Part shown: positions 36,408 to 45,800 of the stretch, piece by piece
Numbering within the stretch: the first letter of the stretch is position 1
Layout: every line of letters starts with the position of its first letter
Assembly (NCBI GenBank): GCA_019456305.1
Contig: VRUD01000006.1
Location: forward strand, 17,350-81,349
Origin: Cytophagales bacterium
Lineage (GTDB): Bacteria; Bacteroidota; Bacteroidia; Cytophagales; VRUD01
Direction of reading: 5' to 3'
Length of the DNA: 64,000 bases
Notes under the pieces: generated by a model
The model's database searches: none
What the model was told of the DNA's origin: nothing
The model's input: only the letters and a program-made list of their open reading frames with translations
Program-made: the position numbers and the translations under genes

Positions 36408-38189
36408 ATGAATATAACAAGAACTTTCGACTTCCTCCAAAGGTACCAGGAAAAATTTGGCGATAAGGAAGACGCCTTGGCCGGGAAAAAAGACGGGAAA
36501 TGGGTAAAATACACCTCCCGCCAATACATTGACTATTCAAACCACATCAGCTATGGTTTACTAACTCTCGGGTTGAAAAAGGGAGATAAAGTAGCGACCA
36601 TAACAAACAACCGCCCCGAATGGAACTTTGTTGATATGGGAATGGCACAAATAGGTGTGGTTCATGTACCCCTGTTTACAACCCTGGAAACAAGCGGCTA
36701 TGAGCATATTTTAAGTCATTCGGAAGCCAAATTCGTTTTTGTCTCAGACAAAAACCTGTATGACAAGATCAAGCCACTTGTTAGTAAAATAGAAGGTCTT
36801 GAAGAAATATATACTTTCAACGAGATTGAAGGAGCTAAAAACTGGACAGAAATCGTTGAGTTGGGGAAAAAAAACGAAGAACAATACAAAGAAGAAGTTG
36901 AAAAAATAAAAAGCGGGATAGCTCCTGATGATTTTGTCACGTTAATCTACACATCGGGTACTACAGGCAATGCCAAAGGAGTGATGTTGTCTCACAAAAA
37001 CCTCGTAAGCAATGCTATTGCCGCAGCAGGGGTGTTTAAGTTAAAGCCCGATCAGCGATACCTGAGTATATTGCCCATCTGCCATGTAGGTGAGCGCATG
37101 GGTAATTACCAAACCCAATACAGCGGCTGCAGCATTTATTATGCTGAAAACCTGGGAACCATTGCCGCCAATATGAAGGAAATATCCCCCCATGGCTTCG
37201 GGGCTGTGCCGAGGATATTAGAAAAGGTATATGATAAAATCATTGCCAAAGGAGAACAGTTGACCGGAATTAAGAAAAAATTATTTTTCTGGGCTGTTGA
37301 CCTTGGGTTAAGATACAAATTAAATAGCGAAAATGGCTGGTGGTATGAGCTTCAACTGAAAATTGCCGATAAGATCATTTTCAGCAAATGGAGAGAGGCA
37401 TTAGGCGGAAATATCACATCAATCGGTGTTGGCGGTGCAGCTCTGCAGCCACGGTTAGAGAAGGTCTTTTGGGCTGCGGGGATAAAACTGCTTAACATGT
37501 ATGGATTAACAGAAACATCACCTATTATCACAATAAACCGAAGTATAGCTCCCGACCTCAGGTTAGGCACTGTCGGTGCAGTGATAGAGGATGTGGAAGT
37601 TAAAATTGCTGAAGACGGAGAGATACTCTGCAAAGGGCCTAATGTGATGTTAGGTTACTACAAAGATGATGAATCCACAAAAAAAGAACTGGATGCAGAC
37701 GGATGGTTCCACACCGGTGATGTTGGAATTCTGGAAGATGGCAAATGCCTGAAAATAACAGACCGCAAAAAGGAGATCTTTAAGTTATCGAACGGTAAAT
37801 ATGTTGCACCGCAAGTTGTGGAAAATCTCTTCAAAGAATCTGTATTTATAGAGCAACTGATGGTTGTCGGTGAAAGTGAGAAGTTTGCCAGCGCTTTGAT
37901 TGCCCCGAACTTTGAGGCATTGCGCGAATGGTGTACTTCAAATAATATCTCAACGGAGAATAAGGAAGAAATGATCAAACACCAGGAAGTGTTTAGTCAC
38001 TATCAAACAATTGTGAAGGGTTTTAATAAATCTCTCGACAAGGATGAGCAGATAAAGCGATTCAAATTAATCAGTGATGATTGGAGCCCCGATTCCGGAG
38101 AACTTTCTCCGACATTGAAATTAAAACGCAGGGTCATCAATGCAAAATATGAGGATTTGGTAAAACAAATATATCGTCATGACAGTTAA
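36408..38189 (+). CDS. Long-chain acyl-CoA/acyl-AMP synthetase
   Basis: A 593-residue AMP-forming ligase. Core motifs are YTSGTTGNAKGVMLSH (P-loop), MYGLTETSP, HTGDVGIL and TDRKKEIFKLSNGKYVAPQ, with the C-terminal linker typical of FadD15-type long-chain synthetases. The reaction is fatty acid plus ATP to acyl-AMP and then acyl-CoA. No carrier-protein-only insertion motif could be identified, so loading of CoA rather than ACP is the default reading. It is directly coupled (2 bp) to hicB and may supply the starter for the PKS or the acyltransferase. Some copies of this family are general housekeeping enzymes. Confidence 0.9.
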   Translation: MNITRTFDFLQRYQEKFGDKEDALAGKKDGKWVKYTSRQYIDYSNHISYGLLTLGLKKGDKVATITNNRPEWNFVDMGMAQIGVVHVPLFTTLETSGYEHILSHSEAKFVFVSDKNLYDKIKPLVSKIEGLEEIYTFNEIEGAKNWTEIVELGKKNEEQYKEEVEKIKSGIAPDDFVTLIYTSGTTGNAKGVMLSHKNLVSNAIAAAGVFKLKPDQRYLSILPICHVGERMGNYQTQYSGCSIYYAENLGTIAANMKEISPHGFGAVPRILEKVYDKIIAKGEQLTGIKKKLFFWAVDLGLRYKLNSENGWWYELQLKIADKIIFSKWREALGGNITSIGVGGAALQPRLEKVFWAAGIKLLNMYGLTETSPIITINRSIAPDLRLGTVGAVIEDVEVKIAEDGEILCKGPNVMLGYYKDDESTKKELDADGWFHTGDVGILEDGKCLKITDRKKEIFKLSNGKYVAPQVVENLFKESVFIEQLMVVGESEKFASALIAPNFEALREWCTSNNISTENKEEMIKHQEVFSHYQTIVKGFNKSLDKDEQIKRFKLISDDWSPDSGELSPTLKLKRRVINAKYEDLVKQIYRHDS

Positions 38190-38229
38190 GTAATATCGTG
38201 AATCACTGTGTCAGATGAAATTTTTATGA

Positions 38230-38237
38230 TACTTTTG
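38230..38237 (+). promoter_or_regulatory. -7-like element before the toxin-antitoxin operon
   Basis: TACTTTTG fits TAnnTTTG, 30 bp before ATG 38268. No matching -33 TTTG is evident. Confidence 0.35.
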
Positions 38238-38267
38238 TGAAAAATTAAGTTCCAATATAAAGATAAG

Positions 38268-38471
38268 ATGAAATCTATCCCAAAAATAACCATTCCAAAA
38301 AATATAACTAACGGTGAAGAACTGTTAGTTGTTCGTAAACAGGAGTATGATTATTTGTTAAAACATCTTGAAGAAATACGAGATGCTTTTATGAAAATTA
38401 GTAAAGGTGACCATGAATTTAAAAAAGGTAATACCACAGTTGTTAAATCATTAAAAGAACTATGTCAATGA
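38268..38471 (+). CDS. Small antitoxin-like protein, 67 residues
   Basis: The sequence IPKITIPKNITNGEELLVVRKQEYDYLLKH resembles the short swapped-hairpin or YefM-like antitoxins that begin with an ITIPK strand. It is rich in Lys and Glu and has no signal. It stands 19 bp before the next small gene and may be a separate or third member of the TA operon. Family not certain. Confidence 0.55.
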   Translation: MKSIPKITIPKNITNGEELLVVRKQEYDYLLKHLEEIRDAFMKISKGDHEFKKGNTTVVKSLKELCQ

Positions 38472-38490
38472 TAACATAAAACATCCAACC

Positions 38491-38736
38491 ATGAGTGTAA
38501 GTCAAGAAATAAGTGAAGCTATAGAAAAAGAAATATTCTTAGGAAAATATTTGATTCAAAGATATTTGGAAAAACTTAAACAGTTTGAAAAAAAATATAA
38601 AATCAAAACAACTGTTTTTGTGAAGCGGTTTGAAAAAGGAGATATGGGAGACGACCAGGATTTTTTTGAGTGGTTGGCCATCTTTAAAGGAAAAAAACAC
38701 TGGGAAAATAAGTTATTGAATCTCGAAAAAGTATGA
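38491..38736 (+). CDS. Putative antitoxin of a TumE-type pair, 81 residues
   Basis: A helical protein with the segment FEKGDMGDDQDFFEWLAIFKG, a pattern common to the small genes that precede TumE-family toxins (from memory). The stop overlaps the start of the toxin gene (ATGA at 38733), so the two are coupled. Whether it binds DNA is not obvious. Confidence 0.65.
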   Translation: MSVSQEISEAIEKEIFLGKYLIQRYLEKLKQFEKKYKIKTTVFVKRFEKGDMGDDQDFFEWLAIFKGKKHWENKLLNLEKV

Positions 38737-39119
38737 ATGTACGTGATTATTTTCAAACTGTCGAAAGCGAACTTCATTCCACTCCTCTTGTCATTTCTAT
38801 TGATTTTCATACTGAGGTCATTGACATAAACTTCGGGTATTTCAAATCAAGAATTACTTTCTTCGATAGTTCCCGGTTGTACTTGTTTGAATTGGTTAAA
38901 ATAGTAAAGGATACTTCTCATATCGAAAAGTATCGTTATCATTACCAGGGTAAAAATAACAAACTGATAAAAAGGTGGGATAATGCACCTCATTTTCATA
39001 AACTAACATCATTTCCTGATCATTTGCATATTGGCAGTAAAGTATTGGAATGTACTAAACCTGAAATCAAGGATATAATGCTTGATGTTATAAAACAAAT
39101 AGAGTATGGAAATTATTGA
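38733..39119 (+). CDS. TumE-family (DUF6516) toxin
   Basis: A 128-residue protein with the signature YRYHYQGKNNKLIKRWDNAPH and FPDHLHIG that marks DUF6516/TumE toxins. The conserved Arg, Asp and His residues probably form the active site. It is coupled to the upstream antitoxin gene and overlaps the next gene (acetyltransferase, ATG 39106) by 14 bp. The pair sits in the middle of the lipid-synthesis locus. Confidence 0.75.
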   Translation: MNVRDYFQTVESELHSTPLVISIDFHTEVIDINFGYFKSRITFFDSSRLYLFELVKIVKDTSHIEKYRYHYQGKNNKLIKRWDNAPHFHKLTSFPDHLHIGSKVLECTKPEIKDIMLDVIKQIEYGNY

Positions 39120-40272
39120 GGTTAAAGATAAACAATCCAAAAACAATTTTTTAAATATTGCCCGCAGCATATATAAAGATGATAATGTCTGGGTTTGTCC
39201 TTTAGACAAAGACATTAATGATGTTTTTGATCCCAACGAGAATGTTTATTTTACACATGGTGAAGCAACCCGATGGATAGTAAGGGATGAAGTGGGAAAA
39301 GTAATTGGCAGGATCGCTGCATTTATAAACAATAAGACAATCAATGCCTCCGAACACCCTACGGGAGGGATTGGTTTTTTTGAATGTATTGATGATGAAA
39401 ATGCGGCTCATAAGCTCTTTGATGCGGCAAAAAAATGGCTCCGGGAAAAAGGGATGGAAGCGATGGACGGGCCGATCAACTTTGGCGAAACGGATAGTTT
39501 CTGGGGATTGCTTGTGGAAGGATTCACGCATCCGGCATATAAAATTGCCTATAATAAGCGATATTACAGAAACCTTTTTGAATCTTATGGTTTTAAGACC
39601 TATTACAAACAGGAGGGATTTCACCTTGATTTGACAAAAAAATTTCCCGAGCGGTTCTGGAAGATTGCCGAGTGGGTTGCTAAAAAGCCGGATTATAGCT
39701 TTAGGCATTTTACCTATAAAGAATTAGATAAATATGTTCACGACTTTGCCGAAGTATATAATGAGGCTTGGGCTTCGTTCAAAAAGGAGGACTTTGAGCC
39801 CATGTCTCCTGAATATATCAAAGTATTTATAACCAAGGCAAAACCCATTATTGAAGAAAAATTTACCTGGTTTGCCTATTACAAAGGAAAACCGATCGCC
39901 ATTTATTTGATGTACCCTGATGTGAATCAAATATTCAAATATTTCAATGGCAAACTTAATCTCTGGAATATGTTAAGATTTTTATATTTAAAACGGGAAA
40001 GAACCATGACCAGGGCACGCGGAGTCCTCATGGGCGTCATACCCAAATTCCAGGGAAAAGGCATTGAATCCGCATTTATGTGGCATATTGACCAGGCGCT
40101 AAAACAAATGCCGCATTATACTGAATTGGAGTTTTCCTGGGTTGGGGATTATAATCCGCCCATGCGTAAATTATGGGAATCTGTTGAAGCAGTTTCAGCA
40201 AAGCAATACATAACATACCGCTACCTGTTTGACCGCAATGCCGAATTTAAACGATACCCTATACCTGAATAG
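39106..40272 (+). CDS. GNAT-family N-acetyltransferase, 388 residues
   Basis: Larger than ordinary GNATs; the N-terminal half is a GNAT-like fold with DEVGKVIGRIAAFINN, and the C-terminal half has VLMGVIPKFQGKGIESAFMW, the acetyl-CoA motif (Q/RxxGxG/A-like). The segment GPINFGETDSFWGLLVEGF is typical of a Bacteroidota family of about 380 residues with unknown substrate. It overlaps the toxin gene by 14 bp, so the chosen start is uncertain. It could modify the product of the locus; no direct sign of that. Confidence 0.75.
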   Translation: MEIIEVKDKQSKNNFLNIARSIYKDDNVWVCPLDKDINDVFDPNENVYFTHGEATRWIVRDEVGKVIGRIAAFINNKTINASEHPTGGIGFFECIDDENAAHKLFDAAKKWLREKGMEAMDGPINFGETDSFWGLLVEGFTHPAYKIAYNKRYYRNLFESYGFKTYYKQEGFHLDLTKKFPERFWKIAEWVAKKPDYSFRHFTYKELDKYVHDFAEVYNEAWASFKKEDFEPMSPEYIKVFITKAKPIIEEKFTWFAYYKGKPIAIYLMYPDVNQIFKYFNGKLNLWNMLRFLYLKRERTMTRARGVLMGVIPKFQGKGIESAFMWHIDQALKQMPHYTELEFSWVGDYNPPMRKLWESVEAVSAKQYITYRYLFDRNAEFKRYPIPE

Positions 40273-40367
40273 CTCCCTTTTTCTTATCATTATTCCATTG
40301 ATTTGTCATAGGGCTGACAAATCAGATCAGTATTAATCAGTTAATTTGTACAATCATTCTAATTACA

Positions 40368-41333
40368 ATGAACTACTGGAAATTTATATTTATCAATTTT
40401 TTAATTGCGTTAGTATATAATATCCATTCCTTCGGACAGGGCTGCAGCGATGCCGGCTTTTGCTCTCTCGGAAGTATGAGATCCAGTCAAATCAGTGACA
40501 CGCTTCATTCGAGCATAGCTGCCTCGCAAAGTTTTGGATTGGGCGAAGAAGAAGCCATCATATTGACCACACAATTAGAGATGAAATTAATGCCATGGAA
40601 TAACGGTTTGATAAGTGTAAAAGTCCCCTATGCTTTTGTATTAGGGAATCTCGGAACCACCAATGGCCTGGGAGACCTGACATTCAGTTATACCCACAAA
40701 ATTATACAAGATGACAACAGGGTTGTCATGCTGAACGTTGGCGGTAAAATACCAACCAACCAGGCAGATAAAAAAAATCAGAGGGACTTACCCTTGCCTA
40801 TGGCGTATCAAACGAGCCTGGGAACATCTGACCTGATAATTGGGGCAAGCTTTTATTATGAGGACTGGCATTTTGCCGTGGGATATCAGCATGCATTCAA
40901 CAGGAATGAAAACGGATTTTTACATTCAGTGTGGGCAGAAGATAAAGATAGTAGTATTGCTGAAGAATATTTTGAGTCAAATAAATTCAAAAGAGGTGAT
41001 GATATAATGCTAAGGATTGAAAAACGTTTCGAAAAACCCAAAATAACTTATTTTGCCGGATTATTACCAGTATATAGAATACAAAAAGATGAAATAATTG
41101 TGAATGGAGGGCTATTATATAAAGATGAAATAATAAAAAATGACACAACGATTGCATTGAAAGGTTCCAGTAGTTTAACTGTAAATGTGAATGTAGGGCT
41201 ATTATATAAAGTATCAAAGCAGACGGATTTTAATATTTCGCTGGGTTTTCCCACAATCTTCAGGGAAGTGAGGGCAGATGGGCTTACACGATTCTTGAAC
41301 CTGACAGTAGGATTAGAGAAAAAGTTCAGATAA
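40368..41333 (+). CDS. Predicted outer-membrane beta-barrel protein, 321 residues
   Basis: A signal peptide ending at about SFGQ is followed by CSDAGFCSLGSM and alternating amphipathic strands (SVKVPYAFVLGNLG, WHFAVGYQHAF, KITYFAGLLPVYRIQ, FLNLTVGLEKKFR with the usual aromatic/charged end). A short unit (GLLYK with its flanks) is repeated near 244-288, mirrored in the DNA. The CSDAGFC opening is shared by Bacteroidota barrel proteins without assigned function. It might pass the product of the locus through the outer membrane, but this is only positional. Confidence 0.7.
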   Translation: MNYWKFIFINFLIALVYNIHSFGQGCSDAGFCSLGSMRSSQISDTLHSSIAASQSFGLGEEEAIILTTQLEMKLMPWNNGLISVKVPYAFVLGNLGTTNGLGDLTFSYTHKIIQDDNRVVMLNVGGKIPTNQADKKNQRDLPLPMAYQTSLGTSDLIIGASFYYEDWHFAVGYQHAFNRNENGFLHSVWAEDKDSSIAEEYFESNKFKRGDDIMLRIEKRFEKPKITYFAGLLPVYRIQKDEIIVNGGLLYKDEIIKNDTTIALKGSSSLTVNVNVGLLYKVSKQTDFNISLGFPTIFREVRADGLTRFLNLTVGLEKKFR

Positions 41334-41348
41334 TTGCCATGTTTACTA

Positions 41349-41356
41349 TAATTTTG
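41349..41356 (+). promoter_or_regulatory. -7-like element before the SDR gene
   Basis: TAATTTTG fits TAnnTTTG and lies 25 bp before ATG 41382. No clear -33. Confidence 0.35.
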
Positions 41357-41381
41357 CAGTATCATTGCAGAAATTTTGTAA

Positions 41382-42221
41382 ATGTCCGAAAACAATTCAG
41401 TCCCGAGTACTCGGGATGTAAAACCCAACAAACCCTGTGTACTTATAACAGGAGGAAGCGAGGGTATAGGCAAGGCAATAGCCATAGAGTTTGCAAAACG
41501 CCAGCACGACCTGGTCCTCGTAGCATTACCCGATAAAAACCTTCCTGAATGTGCTGAATATATCGAAACTAAATATAAGGTCAAGGTACATCCATATCCA
41601 ACCGACCTCATAGAGAAAGATGCTTCTCAACGATTGTATGAATGGTGTGTGGAACAAGGAATTTCAGTAAACATATTAGTCAACAATGCCGGTATGGGAG
41701 GAACATTTATATTTGAAAAAACGGATATTTCTTTATTCGAGAAAATCGTTCAGTTAAACATACAGCCATTGATATCTTTAACACATCTGTTTATTCCCGG
41801 AATGAAAGATTATCCAAAGGCGTATATACTTAACGTAGGCAGTGTGGCGTCTTTTTATCCCATCCCGTATAAAAGTATTTATGCAGCTTCCAAATCTTTC
41901 GTATATTCATTTTCAATCGCTTTAAGCGAAGAGCTGAAATCATCATCTGTTAAGGTGAGCGTTTTATGTCCGGGTCCTACTTTAACGCATGCCGAGGTAA
42001 CTGCCAGGATCGAAGCCCAGGGGCTTATCGGAAAACTCATGAAAATGTCGCCCGATGAAGTTGCCCGGATCGCTGTAAACGGATTATTAAATGGGAAAAA
42101 AATCATTATCCCCGGGTTGTTAAATAGATTCAGCTTATTTGTTATGAAATCTTTACCTGTTGGTTGGCTGCAATATATTTTTGAAAAAAACATAAGAGCT
42201 GAAGCGAAAAAAAATGTCTAA
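41382..42221 (+). CDS. Short-chain dehydrogenase/reductase
   Basis: A classical SDR of 279 residues: VLITGGSEGIGKAIA (nucleotide binding), NILVNNAGMGG, and SVASFYPIPYKSIYAASK (catalytic Ser, Tyr and Lys). The 3' part carries a hydrophobic stretch (FSLFVMKSLPVGWLQYIF). Like the fatty-acid-type SDRs it could reduce a ketone in lipid assembly. The first 15 residues before KPCVLITGG include SVPSTRD, which is encoded by an exact copy of the palindrome TCCCGAGTACTCGGGA (41401-41416). The gene may have a true start after that repeat, but no other ATG is near. Confidence 0.88.
   Translation: MSENNSVPSTRDVKPNKPCVLITGGSEGIGKAIAIEFAKRQHDLVLVALPDKNLPECAEYIETKYKVKVHPYPTDLIEKDASQRLYEWCVEQGISVNILVNNAGMGGTFIFEKTDISLFEKIVQLNIQPLISLTHLFIPGMKDYPKAYILNVGSVASFYPIPYKSIYAASKSFVYSFSIALSEELKSSSVKVSVLCPGPTLTHAEVTARIEAQGLIGKLMKMSPDEVARIAVNGLLNGKKIIIPGLLNRFSLFVMKSLPVGWLQYIFEKNIRAEAKKNV
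41401..41416. repeat. TCCCGAGTACTCGGGA inside SDR gene
   Basis: Exact copy of the 16-bp centre of the palindrome 781-830, in frame at the 5' end of the SDR gene. Confidence 0.8.
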
Positions 42222-42267
42222 AGTAATTTTCAATTTTTGCTGCTTTCTATAGACAACTTTTATAGCT

Positions 42268-44178
42268 CTAATCTCTAACAACAATCCCCCCACTTTCATT
42301 ATAGCCAATCTCTCCGACATCAACCATCTCCCGGATCACGTTTAGTAATGCTTTTTCACTTTTAGGTTTGAGCACTTCAACCAATTTTTTGGGGTCTGGC
42401 CGTTCAATTTTCACCGCCTGAAGAATTTGTTTATGATATAACCGGTACTGCTCAGAATCAATAAGCTTCTTTTTTTTATCTAAGCAAATATCGCAGACAC
42501 CACAGGCATTGTCTGAAATTTCATCAAAATATGCTAACAAAAGTAAAGTTCTGCACCTGTTTTTATGCTGCACATAATCAACCACAGATTGCATTTTTTT
42601 TAGGTTCAGCGCTTCTCTTTCATGAAGTTGATGTTTGTTGAGCGGCAATTTTGCAGCTTCGTAACGAGGGGTCGTAAAAGTGAGCTGCGCTCTGTCGTTT
42701 TGTTTTGCATAAACTAAAATATTCATTTTTTCCAGGTATTCAAGCATGCGTTTGACCTCTTTAATACCAGTTTCCAGCTTTTGTGCAATATTTTTCTCTG
42801 AAATTGAAATAAAGCTAGAAAACAGCTCACCGCCATACATCCTCAATAAAACTTTGATAACCGGGTCTGAATTTTTATTTGCTACCTGGAATTCATATAA
42901 TGTCTTATTGTCAACATCCAGGAAAATTTTTGATGGGCTGTAGAAAGCTTCATTCAAAAGTATAAAACCATGTTCCTCTAATTTCTTAAGGGCATAGTAA
43001 GATTCTGTAGGATTCAATTGATAAGTATTATGAAAATTTTCAAGCTCAAAGTCATAATTAGCAAGATTACTGCTTCCAACCGCCAGGTTGTAATAATTTG
43101 CCAGGCACTGGTACACTTTTTTTAAATACTTTACTGACGGATTTTGCTGCTGAACTCTTTTTTTAAGGTTGTCAATGTCGTTTTGATTATATAAAGCCAC
43201 AGCAAAAGCGGTTTTCTCATCTCTGCCTGCTCTGCCTGCTTCCTGGTAGTATGATTCAAGGTTATCAGGCAGCTCCATATGCGCTACAACCCGTACATCG
43301 GGCTTATCAATGCCCATTCCGAAAGCGTTGGTAGCAACGATCACCCTGATTTTGTTATTTATCCAGGCGTCCTGCCGCGCTGATCTTTTCTCATTATCCA
43401 GGCCGGCATGATAATGATCTGCTTTAATACCCGATCTGTTTAATAACTCCGAGATCTGTTTTGTCCTCATCCTGCTGCGTACATAGACTATTGCGGTTCC
43501 GGGTACTTTCTGAAGAATATTTAGTAATTTTCTTTCTTTATCATCCTCATTAAAACAGGAATAAGAGAGGTTGGGCCTTGCAAAACTTTTCTGGAACAAC
43601 TTCCCGTTTTTAAAATCAAGCTTTTCCCGGATGTCAAGTTTTACTTCCCTTGTTGCAGTGGCTGTCAACGCTATTACCGGTTTACCAGGTATCAATTTCC
43701 TGAATTCTGCTATTTCAAGATAGGGCGGCCGGAAATCATATCCCCACTGTGAAATACAATGCGCTTCATCAACGATCAGCAGGGAAACCTTCATTTTTTT
43801 TATCCTTTCTTTTAATATCTCTGTTTTTAGGCGTTCGGGAGAAAGGTATAGGAATTTAATATCCCCATAGACACAATTATCCAATGCAATATCAATTTCC
43901 CGAATTTTCATGGCAGAATGAACAGCAACAGCAGGGATCTTTCTTTTTTTAAGCTGCTCTACCTGGTCTTTCATCAGAGAAATAAGGGGAGTAACTACAA
44001 TGCAAACACCTTGCAGCACAACAGCAGGGACCTGGAAACAAACAGACTTTCCGCCTCCGGTAGGTAAGAGCGCCAGCGTATCGTTACCATCTAAAACAGC
44101 AACAATGATATCTTCCTGTAACGGGCGAAAGCTATCATAGCCCCAGTATTTTTTGAGTATTTGGTGAATGTTTGACAA
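42268..44178 (-). CDS. recQ: ATP-dependent DNA helicase RecQ
   Basis: A 636-residue SF2 helicase: LLPTGGGKSVCFQVPA (motif I), VDEAHCISQWGYDFRPPY (motif II and the RecQ aromatic loop), ATNAFGMGIDKPDVR and EAGRAGRDEKTA (motifs V and VI). The zinc-binding Cys set is present (CRTLLLLAYF, NACGVCDIC). The C-terminal winged-helix part is present and an HRDC domain is not evident, as in shorter RecQ types. Faces the neighbouring SDR gene tail to tail. Confidence 0.95.
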   Translation of the reverse strand: MSNIHQILKKYWGYDSFRPLQEDIIVAVLDGNDTLALLPTGGGKSVCFQVPAVVLQGVCIVVTPLISLMKDQVEQLKKRKIPAVAVHSAMKIREIDIALDNCVYGDIKFLYLSPERLKTEILKERIKKMKVSLLIVDEAHCISQWGYDFRPPYLEIAEFRKLIPGKPVIALTATATREVKLDIREKLDFKNGKLFQKSFARPNLSYSCFNEDDKERKLLNILQKVPGTAIVYVRSRMRTKQISELLNRSGIKADHYHAGLDNEKRSARQDAWINNKIRVIVATNAFGMGIDKPDVRVVAHMELPDNLESYYQEAGRAGRDEKTAFAVALYNQNDIDNLKKRVQQQNPSVKYLKKVYQCLANYYNLAVGSSNLANYDFELENFHNTYQLNPTESYYALKKLEEHGFILLNEAFYSPSKIFLDVDNKTLYEFQVANKNSDPVIKVLLRMYGGELFSSFISISEKNIAQKLETGIKEVKRMLEYLEKMNILVYAKQNDRAQLTFTTPRYEAAKLPLNKHQLHEREALNLKKMQSVVDYVQHKNRCRTLLLLAYFDEISDNACGVCDICLDKKKKLIDSEQYRLYHKQILQAVKIERPDPKKLVEVLKPKSEKALLNVIREMVDVGEIGYNESGGIVVRD

Positions 44179-44288
44179 TTTACGAATTACGAATTTTGAT
44201 ATTTTTATTGTATGTTTGTCAAAAATACATAATTAAAAAAAAATATCAATAAATTTGTGGTAATAATGCATTATTGACAGACACTAAC

Positions 44289-44296
44289 TATATTTG
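44289..44296 (+). promoter_or_regulatory. -7-like element before barrel gene
   Basis: TATATTTG fits TAnnTTTG and lies 18 bp before ATG 44314. No -33 at the right distance. Confidence 0.35.
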
Positions 44297-44313
44297 AAGC
44301 AAAATAGAAAATT

Positions 44314-44892
44314 ATGAGGACAATACTATTATTATTTTTTGTACTAATAAGCAGCGTTTGCACTTATGCTCAACAATATCAATGGGGAATTGGAATAAGA
44401 TTGGGTGATCCTACAGGAATTACTGTAAAAAAATATATTTCAGAAGGTAACGCTTTTGAATTGAATATAGGCAGTACAGGATTTTGGGACTTTAATAGAA
44501 CAAAAAAATGTGGTTTTAAAGCTAGTTATGATGACTACGAATTTTTAGGACATGATCGTTCTTCAGTTTTGGCAATTCAATTTCACTATTTGTTTCATAA
44601 TAATATAAGTGGTATTGATGTTGGTATTCTTCAATGGTATTTCGGATTTGGAGCGCAAGTAAGGTTTTTTGGTGTATGTAACTATCGTTATAAGCCATTT
44701 GACGGTTCTCCCTGGATTCATGACCAAGTAAGTGAAATAGACATTGGCGGAGATGGTGTAATTGGTGCAGAATATACTTTTGAAGGCGTGCCTATATCTG
44801 TTTTTTTGGACCTGTGCTTATTTTTAGAGATTGTTGATAACCCGTTTTTATTTTTTGGTCAGGGAGGTTTAGGTGCGAGGTATAACTTTTAA
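44314..44892 (+). CDS. Small outer-membrane beta-barrel protein, paralogue 1
   Basis: A 192-residue protein with a cleavable signal (VLISSVCTYAQ) and the opening QWGIGIRLGDPTGITVKKY, ending in LGARYNF. It has about eight strand-like segments and is a paralogue of the protein at 45058-45555 (WGVGVRLGEPMGLSIKQY ... GMGIRYNF). The two are tandem copies. Function unknown. Confidence 0.75.
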   Translation: MRTILLLFFVLISSVCTYAQQYQWGIGIRLGDPTGITVKKYISEGNAFELNIGSTGFWDFNRTKKCGFKASYDDYEFLGHDRSSVLAIQFHYLFHNNISGIDVGILQWYFGFGAQVRFFGVCNYRYKPFDGSPWIHDQVSEIDIGGDGVIGAEYTFEGVPISVFLDLCLFLEIVDNPFLFFGQGGLGARYNF

Positions 44893-44941
44893 ACACAGAT
44901 TAAATATTATTTAGCATGATTGCATGGACGCATGCAGTCAA

Positions 44942-45033
44942 CCTGCCCGCCAACCGCAATGCATTAGCAAGGCAGGCTGGTAAAACAGTTAAGTATAAAC
45001 AAACGGATACTCATTATTCATTATTCATTATTC
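44942..45033. repeat. CCTGCCCGCC...GGCAGGCTGG palindrome and TCATTAT array
   Basis: The gap of 165 bp between the two barrel genes holds an imperfect palindrome (44942-44951 with 44971-44980) of a family also seen at 47953-47982 and 60194-60232, and a TCATTAT word array at 45011-45033. No gene. Confidence 0.65.
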
Positions 45034-45057
45034 TGAGTACGATATTTATTATTCAAA

Positions 45058-45555
45058 ATGTTAAAAAACATAAGAACTAAATTTTACCTTATCACAGCCA
45101 TTGCTTTATTTTTTACCATTACTTCATCTGCCCAACGTTACCGCTATGCAAAGCAGGAGTGGGGGGTGGGTGTAAGGCTGGGAGAACCCATGGGATTAAG
45201 TATTAAACAATACGCACGTTTAAGCTGCCTGGAATTGAATGTTGGAATTAGCTCCTGGATTTCCGGTGTATTCGGTATAGGGGGGCAATTTAATTATATC
45301 ATGCAGCGTAATATGAATTTTAATGAATTACCGGAATTAGATTGGTATTGGGGAGGCGGTGTTATGGTAGGTTTTTTTGAAGGTAGCTTTGATGTGGGAC
45401 CAGACGCCTTAGTGGGTGTAGAATACAACTTCAAAAATGGTAAAAAGTATCCTTTTGCTATCTTCGTAGATTTTGGCCTGTTTTTAGACGTTACAGGACC
45501 GGATTATGTTCCCCGATTGATAGCGGGAATGGGTATCAGGTATAACTTTTACTAA
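45058..45555 (+). CDS. Small outer-membrane beta-barrel protein, paralogue 2
   Basis: A 165-residue protein with a signal peptide (LFFTITSSAQ) and the shared WGVGVRLGEPMGLSIKQY opening and RYNF(Y) end. About eight beta-strands. A tandem copy of the preceding barrel gene, diverged in the loops and without the Phe-rich insert. Function unknown. Confidence 0.75.
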   Translation: MLKNIRTKFYLITAIALFFTITSSAQRYRYAKQEWGVGVRLGEPMGLSIKQYARLSCLELNVGISSWISGVFGIGGQFNYIMQRNMNFNELPELDWYWGGGVMVGFFEGSFDVGPDALVGVEYNFKNGKKYPFAIFVDFGLFLDVTGPDYVPRLIAGMGIRYNFY

Positions 45556-45800
45556 TAACCTTTTAAAATTAACGATTTAGAAATGATCCATAAACAAAAA
45601 ATAAGGACTAATGAACATGAAATAAATATTTATAACCACTCACAAGAAGCCAGTGTCAGAGTAACCAGCATCCAGTATCCAACATCTCACCCTACAGGTG
45701 GCCAGCCGTTGGCGGTAATGGCAAAAAAGACCGTGACAGTTTACAACTTACTGACAAAGACAAATTTTTAATCGTAAATTTGCTCCAAAATAAAAGATAA
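45556..45800. other. Gap before restriction-modification genes
   Basis: A short open frame (45583-45771) has no coding character. A -7-like TAAATTTG (45775-45782) lies 19 bp before the TTG start of the methylase. Confidence 0.4.

Noticed and set aside
45583..45771. 62-codon plus-strand frame between barrel gene and methylase
   Set aside because: No family look, runs through CAGTATCCAAC-type words and a palindrome, and holds the promoter of the methylase.
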